Positions 48,802 through 57,794 of a stretch of 64,000 nucleotides of DNA are shown piece by piece. Origin of the DNA: Hondaea fermentalgiana (Eukaryota; Sar; Bigyra; Thraustochytrida; Thraustochytriidae); assembly GCA_014084085.1 (NCBI GenBank), contig NPFB01000012.1, forward strand, positions 483,161 through 547,160, given 5' to 3'. Made by a program: the position numbers and the translations under genes. The notes under the pieces were generated by a model. The model made no database searches. It was not told the origin of the DNA and saw only the letters and a program-made list of their open reading frames with translations. The first letter of the stretch is position 1; each line of letters starts with the position of its first letter.

Positions 48802-49839
48802 ATGGAGGTGGCCAGCCTGGGCCCGGAGATGGCGGGGCCCGAAGAAGAGGCCGCCTTGGAAGCGCTCAAGGACGAGCTCGCCAAGACGCCAGAGGACCTG
48901 CCCGGGCGAAACTGGCTCGTGAACGTGGCTGACGACCTTACGTATCTCCGTTTCCTGCGTGGCCACCAACTCAAGGTGAAAAAGTCGCTCAAGCTGCTCA
49001 AGCATTGTGCAAAGTGGCGCGTCGAGTTTGGCACGGATGAGATCCTCGAGACGTGGCCTCAGAACAAATCCTTTGGTGCCCAGCTCGTGCGCAAGCACTG
49101 GCCCATGGCCGTCACGGGTAAAGACTTTGCTCAGCGCCCGATTCACTATTTTCACATTTCTCTGGTAGATTTTCCCGCCCTCATCAAGAACGCAGGTATG
49201 GCCAATCTTGTGCGACACAATGTCTTTCTCATGGAAACGGCACTGCGCGCTAACCCTCGTGGCGAAGCAATTATGATTGTGGATCTGGGCTCGGATCAAG
49301 GTCGCACGGCATTCTCCATTGCAAGTGCAACTCGGTGGCTGCAAAGCGTCGTGCTCTTTGTCAAGGCCATGGCCAAGATTGCGGATCCTTTCTATCCCGA
49401 GTCCTATCACCGAATCTACTTTACCCGAGTTCATGCCATCTTTGAAAGAATGTACAAGTCCATGAGTGGTAATCTGAACGAGGCCACTTTGAGCAAAGTC
49501 CAGGTTCTGCAAAAGACTGACATTCTCGCGACGCTCATGGAGGACATGCCAAAGGAGAGTATTCCACCCACTCTCGGCGGCGACTCGCAGGCGTCAATCG
49601 CCAAGGGAGGCTATATCACTGACGAGGACATTGCCGAGGCACGCGCGCTGGCAGATGAGAGCGGGCAGGGCGACCAAGAGGAAGACGTTCCTGTCCACGT
49701 CGAGCTTGACGCAGAACTCGACGCAGAGGAAGACTGTTTTGACGGTGACTCCGATACATCAAAGCGAATGTCCTTGCGGAAATCACTTTCGCGCCGTCTC
49801 AGCCGCCTTTCGTCCCGTAGTTCGGGCAAGACAAAGTAA
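48802..49839 (+). CDS. CRAL-TRIO (Sec14-like) lipid-transfer protein
   Basis: A 345-residue protein. The CRAL-TRIO N-terminal helix domain is seen at about 35-75 (DDLTYLRFLRGHQLKVKKSL, then LKHCAKWR). The lipid-binding lobe runs from about 95 to 255 (RPIHYFHISLVDF, EAIMIVDLGSDQG, then MAKIADPFYPESYHRIYFTR and FERMYKSM). DPFYPESYHRIYF corresponds to the Y..(R)Y.YPE.....NAP segment of Sec14. These proteins bind and present phosphoinositides or other hydrophobic ligands. The C-terminal 90 residues are acidic and then end in a Ser/Arg-rich tail (RMSLRKSLSRRLSRLSSRSS) with overlapping RxxS sites suited to basophilic kinases and membrane binding. No GOLD domain is present. Confidence 0.87.
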   Translation: MEVASLGPEMAGPEEEAALEALKDELAKTPEDLPGRNWLVNVADDLTYLRFLRGHQLKVKKSLKLLKHCAKWRVEFGTDEILETWPQNKSFGAQLVRKHWPMAVTGKDFAQRPIHYFHISLVDFPALIKNAGMANLVRHNVFLMETALRANPRGEAIMIVDLGSDQGRTAFSIASATRWLQSVVLFVKAMAKIADPFYPESYHRIYFTRVHAIFERMYKSMSGNLNEATLSKVQVLQKTDILATLMEDMPKESIPPTLGGDSQASIAKGGYITDEDIAEARALADESGQGDQEEDVPVHVELDAELDAEEDCFDGDSDTSKRMSLRKSLSRRLSRLSSRSSGKTK

Positions 49840-49950
49840 GAACCGAGAGGACTCGGCGTTCGTTATGTATCTTCCCCGAAAAATATTATTGCCGCAAGGC
49901 TAAAGTTTGTCAGTACATTTGTTTACAGGTCCCAAGGATCTACAGCTTGG

Positions 49951-51024
49951 TCATGCATGAAGTTCTACGAGGACATTTTCTTCAAGACCAACCTTGACCG
50001 TATCAAGGTCCGGTACCTGGCCGCCGAATCGATCCATGAGACGATGACCGAGGCAACGTGTCTGTCCATTCTCGTTTTCTGCGTCGAGGCTCTTGTAGTC
50101 ATGTCTCGATTTGCGCATGGCATCGCGTGCAAACCGCGCGTGCTCGTCCCTGACCCATGCAAGATGGTCCTCGTCGGCTGCAGCGGCATGAGCCGCTTGT
50201 AGAAAGCACGCACTTTCATTCTCGTACAAAGCGCAGACGTGCTGATGTTTTTCAGACAGTGCACTTGGCCCTTGACGACGAACTTGCAGAAAGGTGCGCA
50301 CCGACGCACGGTGATGTGACTGATCCTTGACAAGCACCGCGTGGGACCAGCCGTTGACAACTGCTGCGTCGCGCATTCCCTTGGCGGCCTCCTCATTTGC
50401 AGGATAAAATTGCGCCACAGCCTGGGCCTCTGTGCCCTTGGAGCAATCTGCAAGCGCGCGAAAGAATCGACGTCGGGTATCGGTCTCGCGAAGAAAGTGA
50501 ATTGCCGAGACGCTGAGAGACCAATCAAAACTGGCGTCGCGAAAAGGCAGCCCCTGCGACATGTCGGCCTGAATCGTGTCTGCATAGTCGTCTGGAACCA
50601 GAGCAAGCATGGCCGGCGCACTGTCAAAGCCAATAACAAACGCTTGTGGTCTGGCCTTGCGCACAGCCGCAACGCAAATGCCCGACCCACAGGCAATATC
50701 GAGCACGACCTCTGCTCGTGGGTTTTCCGTCTTTTCGATGAGGTCCAAACATCGAGAGGTGAGTCGTTGCTGTGGTACGGCATTGTGCTCTGTATACTTT
50801 GCAGCACGAGCTGCATCGTAATGCTTGCTGGCGGAGAATTCGCGTTGTGCCTCGGCGTACCACCCTTGCAGCGCTGCGAGGACCTCGTCGAAGGACGCGT
50901 ACGGGCAGGCGTCTGAGGCGCGCAGCGCTTGTTCCGCGGCACGAGCGCGCTCAAGCGAAATTCGTGGCCGCTTGATGGGGAATTCCGTGCCTCGCGGATC
51001 CTCAAGCGCCTCGAGCACGCTCAT
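49951..51024 (-). CDS. BUD23/WBSCR22-like methyltransferase, divergent
   Basis: A 357-residue SAM-dependent methyltransferase. Matches to BUD23 (18S rRNA N7-guanine methyltransferase) are AAKYTEHNAVPQQRLTSRCL (compare ARKYT...IQ..M..RAL), VVLDIACGSGICVAAV (motif I), FDSAPAML, ADMSQGLPFRDASFD and SVSAIHFLRETDT (compare D.GQG.PF....FD..ISISA.QWL), and VAQFYPANEEAAKGMRDAAV. Motif I has Ala where BUD23 has Gly. The C-terminal third differs from BUD23 and lacks its basic KK-rich tail, so this may be a paralogue rather than the rRNA enzyme itself. ATG 51024 is preferred over 51255. The stop is 111 bases from that of the convergent CRAL-TRIO gene. Confidence 0.72.
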   Translation of the reverse strand: MSVLEALEDPRGTEFPIKRPRISLERARAAEQALRASDACPYASFDEVLAALQGWYAEAQREFSASKHYDAARAAKYTEHNAVPQQRLTSRCLDLIEKTENPRAEVVLDIACGSGICVAAVRKARPQAFVIGFDSAPAMLALVPDDYADTIQADMSQGLPFRDASFDWSLSVSAIHFLRETDTRRRFFRALADCSKGTEAQAVAQFYPANEEAAKGMRDAAVVNGWSHAVLVKDQSHHRASVRTFLQVRRQGPSALSEKHQHVCALYENESACFLQAAHAAAADEDHLAWVRDEHARFARDAMRKSRHDYKSLDAENENGQTRCLGHRLMDRFGGQVPDLDTVKVGLEENVLVELHA

Positions 51025-51643
51025 CTTGGCTGTCGTCTCGCGCTCGCTCTCAATGTGGCTTGTGCTGTCGCGGCGCTTACGCTTGGCAGTGGCCCGGTTG
51101 CCGCGCTTGCGATCGTTCACAGCGCGGAGCATCCACTGCACGATGGCAAGCGCATCGCCCAGATACGCGCCCTCGACCTCACCGAGGGCGCGCTGCGCGC
51201 CAAAGGCACGTACGCGGAGCTCTTTCCTGGCCATGCTTCTTGACCCTCGAAGCAACTCTGCGCTCCGCTTTGATCGACTCGGTGCGATGATGACTTGGGT
51301 GGAGGTGTCAGGCGGCAGTGCTAGGGGTCATTCGTCACCATTCATGACGCGTTGTAACAGATAAGTTACCTTTGATAGATCTTTTCGCGCGTCCTCTTGT
51401 CGAATACGGATGACTAATTTGCTGTGAAGAGGAAAACAAGCTCGGCGAAGTTATACTGTTGTTGACGCAATTCAGATCCGCGAACAAGCTGTTACGGGAG
51501 TTGTGAAAGATGCAGGGAGGATTGAGCATAGAGCTCTCAAGGATGATTCCGTGCGGGCACTTTGAAGAGCAAGAAACCCTTAAAATGAAACACATTCCGA
51601 ATTAAAGGAAGACGCAAACAAAACCATTTTTCTTGCATTTTGG
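51025..51643. other. Intergenic upstream of BUD23-like gene
   Basis: The right part of the BUD23-like frame (to 51255) and then AT-richer sequence. No gene is seen from 51256 to 51643. Confidence 0.4.
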
Positions 51644-52048
51644 CTATTGAATCTGACACCCACTCGTTCCATCGGCTTCTTTCTCCTCGGCGGTGGTGAC
51701 GTGGTTGGGCTCGCTTTGTTCTGTTGACATTTTCAGCTGATATTCCAGACATTGGGGTTCGATAGCTTTATCATCTTTCTTCTCGAAGATTACTTGCTCG
51801 TCTTCCAGTTCTTTGATTTCGCCCGAAGCCTCGGATTCTTCCTGAGCAAGGAGCTCGATGGCCCCCGCTTCGACTTTCGCTTCGGCTTCCATCTGTTTGC
51901 GCTGTTGATAATACTCGTCTTCGTTGGGAGTATCACCTTATAAAAGAATGTCGGCCTTCTCCGCGATGGCAAGAGCAATCGTGTTGCGATGCGCGATGAT
52001 CTTGCAAGACGCGAGGTAGTCGTAGAAAGCTTCAAAATGCTCGACCAT
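51644..52048 (-). pseudogene. Decayed paralogue A of an inverted gene pair, internal stop
   Basis: Read on the minus strand, the frame gives MVEHFEAFYDYLASCKIIAH, then RNTIALAIAEKADILL and a stop codon TAA (51938-51940). It then continues in the same frame as GDTPNEDEYYQQRKQMEAEA and IELLAQEESEASGEIKELED. The + strand copy at 52150 has CAA (Gln) at the stop position, so a single C-to-T change explains the break. The C-terminal acidic part (about 51644-51892) is open on its own and could still be expressed. Family unknown; the helical, Glu-rich C-terminus suggests a coiled coil. Homology with the sister copy begins at the VEH block; upstream the two differ. Confidence 0.6.
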
Positions 52049-52149
52049 ATTTTAGATTCGACCCCAACGCCACGAGCGTAAGGCTTGACACAGTAGAAAA
52101 CTATGTCGCTGCTCACACGAGCTTTGATCTCCTTTCGGTGCCGGCGTTG

Positions 52150-52512
52150 GGCCGAAGTATCAGGACTTGTTGAAGGAATGCGGAGTCGAAAATACACTTC
52201 AGCTCATCGCCGATTTCCTGTGTCTCAAGACGAACAGCGCGAGCATAGTCGAGCACTTAAAAGTTTTCTACGACTGCCTTGGGTCTTGCAAGATCAATGG
52301 CCATCGCAACACGATCGTCCTTACCATCGTGGAGAAGGTTGAGAGCCTCTTTCAAGGTAGCATTAAAAAACTGGGAAGAGTATATTCAACAAAAAGAACA
52401 GATGAAAGCCGAAGCGGAGGCCGAAGAGGCGGCCATCGAGCTCCTTGCTCAGGAAGACTCTGAGGCTTCCGACGAAAATAAAGAATCAGAAGACGAGGTG
52501 CAGCAGGACTAG
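52150..52512 (+). pseudogene. Decayed paralogue B of an inverted gene pair, frameshift
   Basis: The + strand frame reads PKYQDLLKECGVENTLQLIA, then VEHLKVFYDCLGSCKINGHR and TIVEKVESLFQG. After this it must shift by one base, next to an A6 run at about 52366, to continue as NWEEYIQQKEQMKAEAEAEE and IELLAQEDSEASDENKESED, ending QQD-stop at 52512. Aligned with the minus-strand copy at 51644-52048, the segment after LFQG is one base longer, so a +1 insertion explains the break. A GT-AG intron here does not restore the frame. The start of the gene is not found; the frame upstream of 52150 is unclear. Function unknown. Confidence 0.6.
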
Positions 52513-53317
52513 GTTTCTTCGCATCCCTCGCTTCTCGCCAAGATATCACGCCCTAATCAAGTCAGCAATTATAAACCAGGAAATTCATCTCCACCTTACA
52601 ACCAGCTATTTTCGCGACAACCTTCGATGCTCTCGCCGCCTCTGGCGCCTCGCGCCTCGCTAGCCGCCCCGCCTTGCTCAGCTCAAACGCTCAGCGTTCC
52701 CCTTTTTTTTTGTTTTTCGGGTCCGACTGTTCTGCTCTGCTCTGTTCTGTTCCCTTCCCCCTCGTTCTGTTCCTTTCTGTTCTCCTGCGCGGCGAGCTGC
52801 GCGGATGGATGGCTGGCTGGCTGGTTGGGCCCCTTTCTTTCTTTGGGCGGCGCAGCAAGTGCGGGCGGCGCATTCTGCACAGTGCGCGGCGCGCATTCTG
52901 CACTTGCGCGGCGCCAAGGTCCACTTGCCGTGCGCTGCAGCTGCGTGATCTTTCCCGCCTTTCCCTAGCTCGTCTCTCTCTCTCCCTGCTGCTGCTCGCA
53001 GTGGCTTGGCTTCTTCGCGGCGAGGCCAGCCAGACAGAGGCAGGCAGAGGCAGGCAGACAGACGCCATTCCATTCCATTCCATTCCGCGCCAGGCCGCAG
53101 CGCGCAGCGACGAGAGGCGAGAGCGCACGCGAGGCGAGGCAGCCCGCGCGCGGAGGGAGACCCCGGTCCCCGCGCAGGAAGCAGACCCCGCGCGCAGGTT
53201 GCGAGCGAGCGAGGCGGCATCACCAGAAGCTTCGCGAGCGAGTCGTCGCGCGCGAGCGAGGTGCCGCAGCTTCACAGGCAGGCAGCAAGGCAGCAAGGCG
53301 ACCGCGGGCAGGAGAAG
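52513..53317. other. Leader and promoter of TOM40
   Basis: TC-rich and GC-rich sequence with short repeats: ATTCC units (53066-53088), GGCA/AGGC units and GCAAGGCA units (about 53275-53300) just before the TOM40 ATG. Long frames here on both strands are Arg/Ala/Cys-rich chance frames. Confidence 0.5.
53066..53088. repeat. ATTCC pentanucleotide run
   Basis: Four ATTCC units (CATTCCATTCCATTCCATTC) in the leader of the TOM40 gene. Tandem ATTCC is satellite-like, but the run is too short to be more than a microsatellite. Confidence 0.7.
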
Positions 53318-54430
53318 ATGATGCGCGAGGATAACAACGGCGCCATGCGCTGGAACCTGCTCAAGGGCCTCATGCCGACCGCGGAGTGCGCGTCGGCGGC
53401 GGGCATGACCCCCGTGGGCGAGCTGCAAGCCGGCTCCAGCGACAAGGCCGCCACGGAGGCCGCGCAGGCCGCCGCGCAGGCCCGCCAGGCCCGCGACAAG
53501 GGCGAGGCGATCGGCACTGCCAGCAACGTGTCCGCCTCGGACCAGCTCGCCGCCGAACAGGCCCGCCAGGCCGGCCTCGGCGCCGTGCCCGCTGCCGCCA
53601 GCAAGCGTGAGAACCCGGGCGCCTTTGACAAGGCCGATGCTGAGATCAAGCGCGTGCTCAACCCGGACCTCTGGGACGGCTGCCGTGTGATCGTGAACAA
53701 GCCGCTGAGCCAGCGCTTCCAGTCGTCGCACGAGTTCTGGCTCGGCAGCAACATGCTCAAGACCGGCAACTCGTACCACTTTGGCGTGCACTGCTCGCCG
53801 TCTGACGCCACCATGCTCATGGCGCGCGTCGACCCGGCGGGCCAGGTCGACGCCCAGTGGCACCAGAACATCAACCCCATGGTCACCACGCGTCTTATTG
53901 CGTCCCTGGGCTCGGACCCCTCGCGCGGCGTTGTACAGGCAGAATGCGAGGTCAAGGGCGCCGACTTCACCGGAACCATCAAGACCTCGCAGGGCCCGTA
54001 CCTGGGCTTTTCCTACTTTCAGGCGGTCACCAAGAACCTTGCCATGGGCGGAGAGGGCTTTTACCACCACTCCCAGGGCATGTCGCACGTGCTCGCCCGC
54101 GCCAAGTACCAGGACGAGAACCAGGCCGCCACCGCTACGCTCACTACCCTCAACACTGTCTCGGCCAACTACTTGCGAAAGGTCAACCAGCGTGTCAACC
54201 TGGCAGCTGAGATCGAGGTCAACCTCGCCAACCGCGACTCCATTGCCAACGTCGGCTGGGAGTTTGCCCTCCGTCAGTCTCGCGTCAGTGGAACCTTTGC
54301 CCTTGACGGCTCCATCGTCGCCGCTCAGGTCTTGCAAATGATCGACCCCACCGTCTCCCTCTTCTTCAACGCCATCCTCGATCACAGCAAGGACACCCAC
54401 CGCTTCGGCTACGGCATCCAGATCGGATAA
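53318..54430 (+). CDS. TOM40, mitochondrial outer-membrane import channel
   Basis: A 370-residue beta-barrel protein of the porin-3 superfamily and the central pore of the TOM translocase. After a disordered Ala/Gln-rich N-terminal section (1-105), the barrel begins with [20 protein letters not shown] and [20 protein letters not shown], followed by [14 protein letters not shown] and the strand alternation afterwards ([20 protein letters not shown]) are characteristic of Tom40 rather than VDAC. The last strand, [11 protein letters not shown], fits the beta-signal read by the SAM complex. ATG 53318 is chosen; the next codon is also ATG. The extended Ala-rich N-terminus is longer than in animals. 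A 589-residue antisense frame covers the gene but is a codon-bias artefact. Confidence 0.87.
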   Translation: MMREDNNGAMRWNLLKGLMPTAECASAAGMTPVGELQAGSSDKAATEAAQAAAQARQARDKGEAIGTASNVSASDQLAAEQARQAGLGAVPAAASKRENPGAFDKADAEIKRVLNPDLWDGCRVIVNKPLSQRFQSSHEFWLGSNMLKTGNSYHFGVHCSPSDATMLMARVDPAGQVDAQWHQNINPMVTTRLIASLGSDPSRGVVQAECEVKGADFTGTIKTSQGPYLGFSYFQAVTKNLAMGGEGFYHHSQGMSHVLARAKYQDENQAATATLTTLNTVSANYLRKVNQRVNLAAEIEVNLANRDSIANVGWEFALRQSRVSGTFALDGSIVAAQVLQMIDPTVSLFFNAILDHSKDTHRFGYGIQIG

Positions 54431-55401
54431 ATTATAGGTATAAACATTCGAGAAGATCACCTTAGGCTACCACATGCTCTCCTTCCCCCCCCTTTTCCTC
54501 CTCCTTTTTTCCTGTGCGGCCTTTGCGTGGTTTCAATGTTTTGGACTAGAGAAAAAAAGCCCGCCAATGTCTATTGGAAAATGAAAATGGGAGATGACCG
54601 TCAGTCACCACAGTGACGAGATCCAGAGCAAGGCTTGCATTAGATGAGTTAGTTGTCTCGATTGCGATCTCGGGCGTCTCGAGCAGAAAACAGTAAGAGA
54701 GTCAGACCTTTGCGTTGTCCTCGTCTTGCGTTCACAGATCGCCAAAGACTTGCGCCTCGGACATCACCCTTGCCAGATGGCAGCAAGCCAAGCTGACTAG
54801 GCCTATATTCTCCCTCTTTCACGGGTAAACCGCAATGAAAAGAGAAGTTGAATCACCGTCACTGCAAGCTGCTCGCCATTACATCCGTCTGTCGACCTTG
54901 TTAATGCGATCTCGAACCCTTTATTTCCGACTCGACCCCCCAAAAAAGTGTTCTCCTCATTGTCGGGGTCAGATTCCGCAAATTGCGTTGCGCAGACGAG
55001 ACTCTTGGACTACCTTAAAGCCATAGCTTCGTGCGTACCGCAAGAGTACTTGTTTTAAGGTGCGTTTGGTGGCTGCTCTCGCTGACGCCATGAGCGTACG
55101 TCAGCAGACAGGCGCGCTCGAGCTCCACAAATCGACGGGATGCAATCGACAACTGCCAAGTCGGCAATCGTCGAGGCTGCTGGAAGGGCAGGGGGACGTA
55201 CGCAGGGCAAAGAGCGACGGCCTGGTAAAGAACCGCCCTGCCTCGGAAGGAAGACGAGGATGGCAAACTCCAAACGCAACGCAAGCCGGGTCCGGGCCTA
55301 CTATCATCGCTGTGTGTGTGTGCCACCCAGCTTAGGTTACGAGTGCTGGCTGCAGCGTGAGTTGAAGAAAAGGACTCGGAGGCCTCCGAGACTCGAGCAC
55401 A
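54431..55401. other. Intergenic, 970 bases
   Basis: This gap lies between TOM40 and the elongase. It is AT-richer than its flanks up to about 55050, then GC-richer. A C8 and T-rich run lies near 54486-54510. No gene is recognised in either strand; it should hold the elongase promoter. Confidence 0.45.
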
Positions 55402-56235
55402 ATGGACGTGGCCATGGAGCAATGGAAGCGGTTCGTGGAGACGGTGGACAAGGGGATTGTAGACTTTATGGAAGGCGAAAAGACCAATGAAATGAATGCC
55501 GGCAAGCCGCTCATCTCCACCGAGGAGATGATGGCCCTCATTGTGGGCTACCTCGCCTTTGTTGTTTTTGGCTCGGGATTCATGAAGGTCTTTGTGGAAA
55601 AGCCTTTTGAGCTCAAGTACCTCAAGCTGGCCCACAACATTTTCCTTACTGGGCTTTCCATGTACATGGCCACCGAGTGCGCGCGCCAGGCGTACCTTGG
55701 CGGCTACAAGCTCTTTGGCAACCCCATGGAGAAGGGCAACGAGGCGCACGCACCGGGTATGGCCAACATCATCTACATTTTCTACGTGAGCAAGTTTCTC
55801 GAGTTCCTCGACACTGTGTTCATGATCCTCGGCAAGAAGTGGAAGCAGCTCAGCTTTTTGCACGTGTACCATCACGCGAGCATTAGCTTCATTTGGGGCA
55901 TCATCGCTCGTTTCGCTCCTGGCGGAGACGCATACTTTTCCACGATTTTAAACAGCTGCGTCCATGTCATGCTCTACGGCTACTACGCGTCTACCACGCT
56001 CGGCTACGGCTTTATGCGCCCTCTTCGTCCGTACATTACCACGATTCAGCTCACGCAGTTTATGGCCATGGTCGTCCAGTCCGTCTATGACTTTTACAAC
56101 CCTTGCGACTACCCGCAGCCTCTTGTCAAGCTTCTCTTTTGGTACATGCTCACCATGCTCGGCCTCTTCGGCAACTTCTTTGTGCAGCAGTACCTCAAGC
56201 CCAAGCCGGCCACCAAGAAGCAAAAGACCATCTAA
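55402..56235 (+). CDS. ELO-family fatty-acid elongase (polyunsaturated type)
   Basis: A 277-residue, seven-helix ER membrane condensing enzyme (3-ketoacyl-CoA synthase) that adds two carbons to acyl-CoA. Family motifs in order: KFLEFLDT (131-138), the histidine box FLHVYHHAS with HVYHH at 154-158, MLYGYYAS, and TIQLTQF. KGNEAHAPGM before the first motif and QxxHH-type box variation are close to the PUFA (delta-5/delta-6) elongases of thraustochytrids, as remembered. The C-terminal tail (KPATKKQKTI) has lysines at the -3 and -5 positions like an ER retrieval signal. It would act on C18-C20 polyunsaturated substrates, and the membrane desaturase at 1391 could be in the same route. Exact chain and unsaturation preference are not determined. 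Confidence 0.92.
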   Translation: MDVAMEQWKRFVETVDKGIVDFMEGEKTNEMNAGKPLISTEEMMALIVGYLAFVVFGSGFMKVFVEKPFELKYLKLAHNIFLTGLSMYMATECARQAYLGGYKLFGNPMEKGNEAHAPGMANIIYIFYVSKFLEFLDTVFMILGKKWKQLSFLHVYHHASISFIWGIIARFAPGGDAYFSTILNSCVHVMLYGYYASTTLGYGFMRPLRPYITTIQLTQFMAMVVQSVYDFYNPCDYPQPLVKLLFWYMLTMLGLFGNFFVQQYLKPKPATKKQKTI

Positions 56236-56666
56236 ATTGATCATAATTTGTTGCAGACTTGCACGTGTCGCCATCTCCTTTTCTATGCCTGAAATCTCTC
56301 TTTCTCTCTTTCTTTGTCAGCTTGCTTGACCAGCTTGCAAGACGAATATCATTTTACGTTGAATCCCAACTTTGGCGTTGTGTTCATCACGTCCACTTCG
56401 ACGCTTTTCGGTCGTCGGCGTAATAGCTCGCTTGGTCCTTACCCAGACCATGGCTGCCAGGAAAATCTTTGGAACGAGGTCGCACGCGCGAAGATGCTCA
56501 TTTATTGTCATCGCAATCCCTGAAAGTAGAGACCAATCACACGACAAGTCGTGATGACAGCAAGAAGTACACACCTTCGTTTGGCTACAACTTTGTTTTG
56601 TTTTCCCAATTGCAGCAGGCACAAGTGCAAACCTTTGACCGCGGCAACGCGCACGGGCCAAGCCTC
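56236..56666. other. Intergenic between elongase and MORN gene
   Basis: No gene is seen. The frame of the MORN gene is open from 56469, but without an ATG before 56667 that improves the protein. Coding use of 56469-56666 as an upstream exon is possible. Confidence 0.4.
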
Positions 56667-57527
56667 ATGGCGGGTACCGCTGCCGGTCCCTCGGCCATGC
56701 TACAAAGACTTCAGACATTAACGCAGCTTGCCGAGGCGCAACAGGCCGAGTTAGAACTGCAAACTAAAGTCTTGCCTGATGGCGCCAAGTACGTTGGTGA
56801 CTTTCGCGAGGGCCCAGGACGCGTGCCGCACGGGCAAGGCGAGCTCTGGAGACCTGGCGGCGTGCTTCAATATGATGGGGAATGGCACGATGGTCTCATG
56901 CATGGCAAAGGCACCTATCACTTTGAGGACGGATCACAATGGCATGGCCAATTTTGCCGCAACGAGTTGCATGGCTTTGGCGAGTGGCGCCCGCCCTCGC
57001 AGGACGACAACGAGCTCTTTGGTAGCACAGCAATCATGTCACCCATTGAAGAACCTGAGTCGCAGCAGACACGAATGGACGCGCGCCGCAAGCTCCGCGA
57101 GATCGCCAAGCGCAGACGAGCGGCTGCAAACGGAGACAAGGTTAAAAACAAGCTTGCAACCACATCACAGACAGATCAAACTCTTGTTCTCAAAGCGCCA
57201 ATGTCTACACGATCTAAAAACGAGCCGCCTCCAAGCCGCTATTCTGGACCAACCGAGCCTTGTGAAGTTTTCTTTCGGCATGGACAACGCATTTGTTCGC
57301 TGCAGGATCTCGAGAATGCTCGAATTGAAGTGCGAATTGCCAAGCAGATATACCACGGGACCATTGTGGACATGCGCAGGCGAAGAGGACCAAAATCGCG
57401 TCCGCAGCATCGCGTGCGCCTGGATCATCAGCCGGAAAAGTGCATGTGGATTGATCTCGCATTGTATCACTTTCGTGTCCATCGGGCTCAAGGAAAACAC
57501 TTTCATCTTTTCGATGCCCAAGAGTAG
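56667..57527 (+). CDS. MORN-repeat protein
   Basis: A 286-residue protein. MORN repeats are seen at about 35-115: GAKYVGDFREG, HGQGELWRPGG, YDGEWHDGLMHGKGTYHFED and HGQFCRNELHGFGEW. These beta-hairpin repeats bind membranes or protein partners. Residues 140-180 are a basic helical region, and the C-terminal 80 residues form an unrecognised domain (YSGPTEPCEVFFRHGQRI, HRVRLDHQPEKCMWIDL). MORN proteins are common in the flagellar axoneme, basal body and cell cortex of protists. With the other flagellar genes in this window a cytoskeletal role is possible. ATG 56667 is given; the frame continues upstream without ATG. Confidence 0.8.
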   Translation: MAGTAAGPSAMLQRLQTLTQLAEAQQAELELQTKVLPDGAKYVGDFREGPGRVPHGQGELWRPGGVLQYDGEWHDGLMHGKGTYHFEDGSQWHGQFCRNELHGFGEWRPPSQDDNELFGSTAIMSPIEEPESQQTRMDARRKLREIAKRRRAAANGDKVKNKLATTSQTDQTLVLKAPMSTRSKNEPPPSRYSGPTEPCEVFFRHGQRICSLQDLENARIEVRIAKQIYHGTIVDMRRRRGPKSRPQHRVRLDHQPEKCMWIDLALYHFRVHRAQGKHFHLFDAQE

Positions 57528-57679
57528 GACATAAGAAAGAGTGAACAAAGCTCTGTCAGTTCTCGCGGCCCTCTTTTCAATCAAAACAGATGATCCATTT
57601 GCGCGCGCCAGAGCTTTCAAACGTGTTCTATTTTATTTTCTTCTAGCAAAGGGGTCTAAGAAGTACGTACAACCTTGCA

Positions 57680-57681
<2 letters not shown>

Positions 57682-57714
<33 letters not shown>
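57682..57714. repeat. CTG trinucleotide microsatellite
   Basis: Eleven CTG units between the converging ends of the MORN and RGS genes, probably in 3' untranslated sequence. Confidence 0.9.
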
Positions 57715-57717
<3 letters not shown>

Positions 57718-57794
57718 CTTCTTCTTCCTCCTTAACATTATCATGGTCGTAATGTTGCAAATGTCCAAAGTGCAAATGTCGCTTTAAAAAAAAG

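Noticed and set aside
52691..54460. 589-codon open frame on the minus strand across TOM40
   Set aside because: It is the antisense of a GC-rich gene with strong third-position bias. The product is Val/Leu/His/Arg-rich with no family features, while the + strand gives a clear TOM40.
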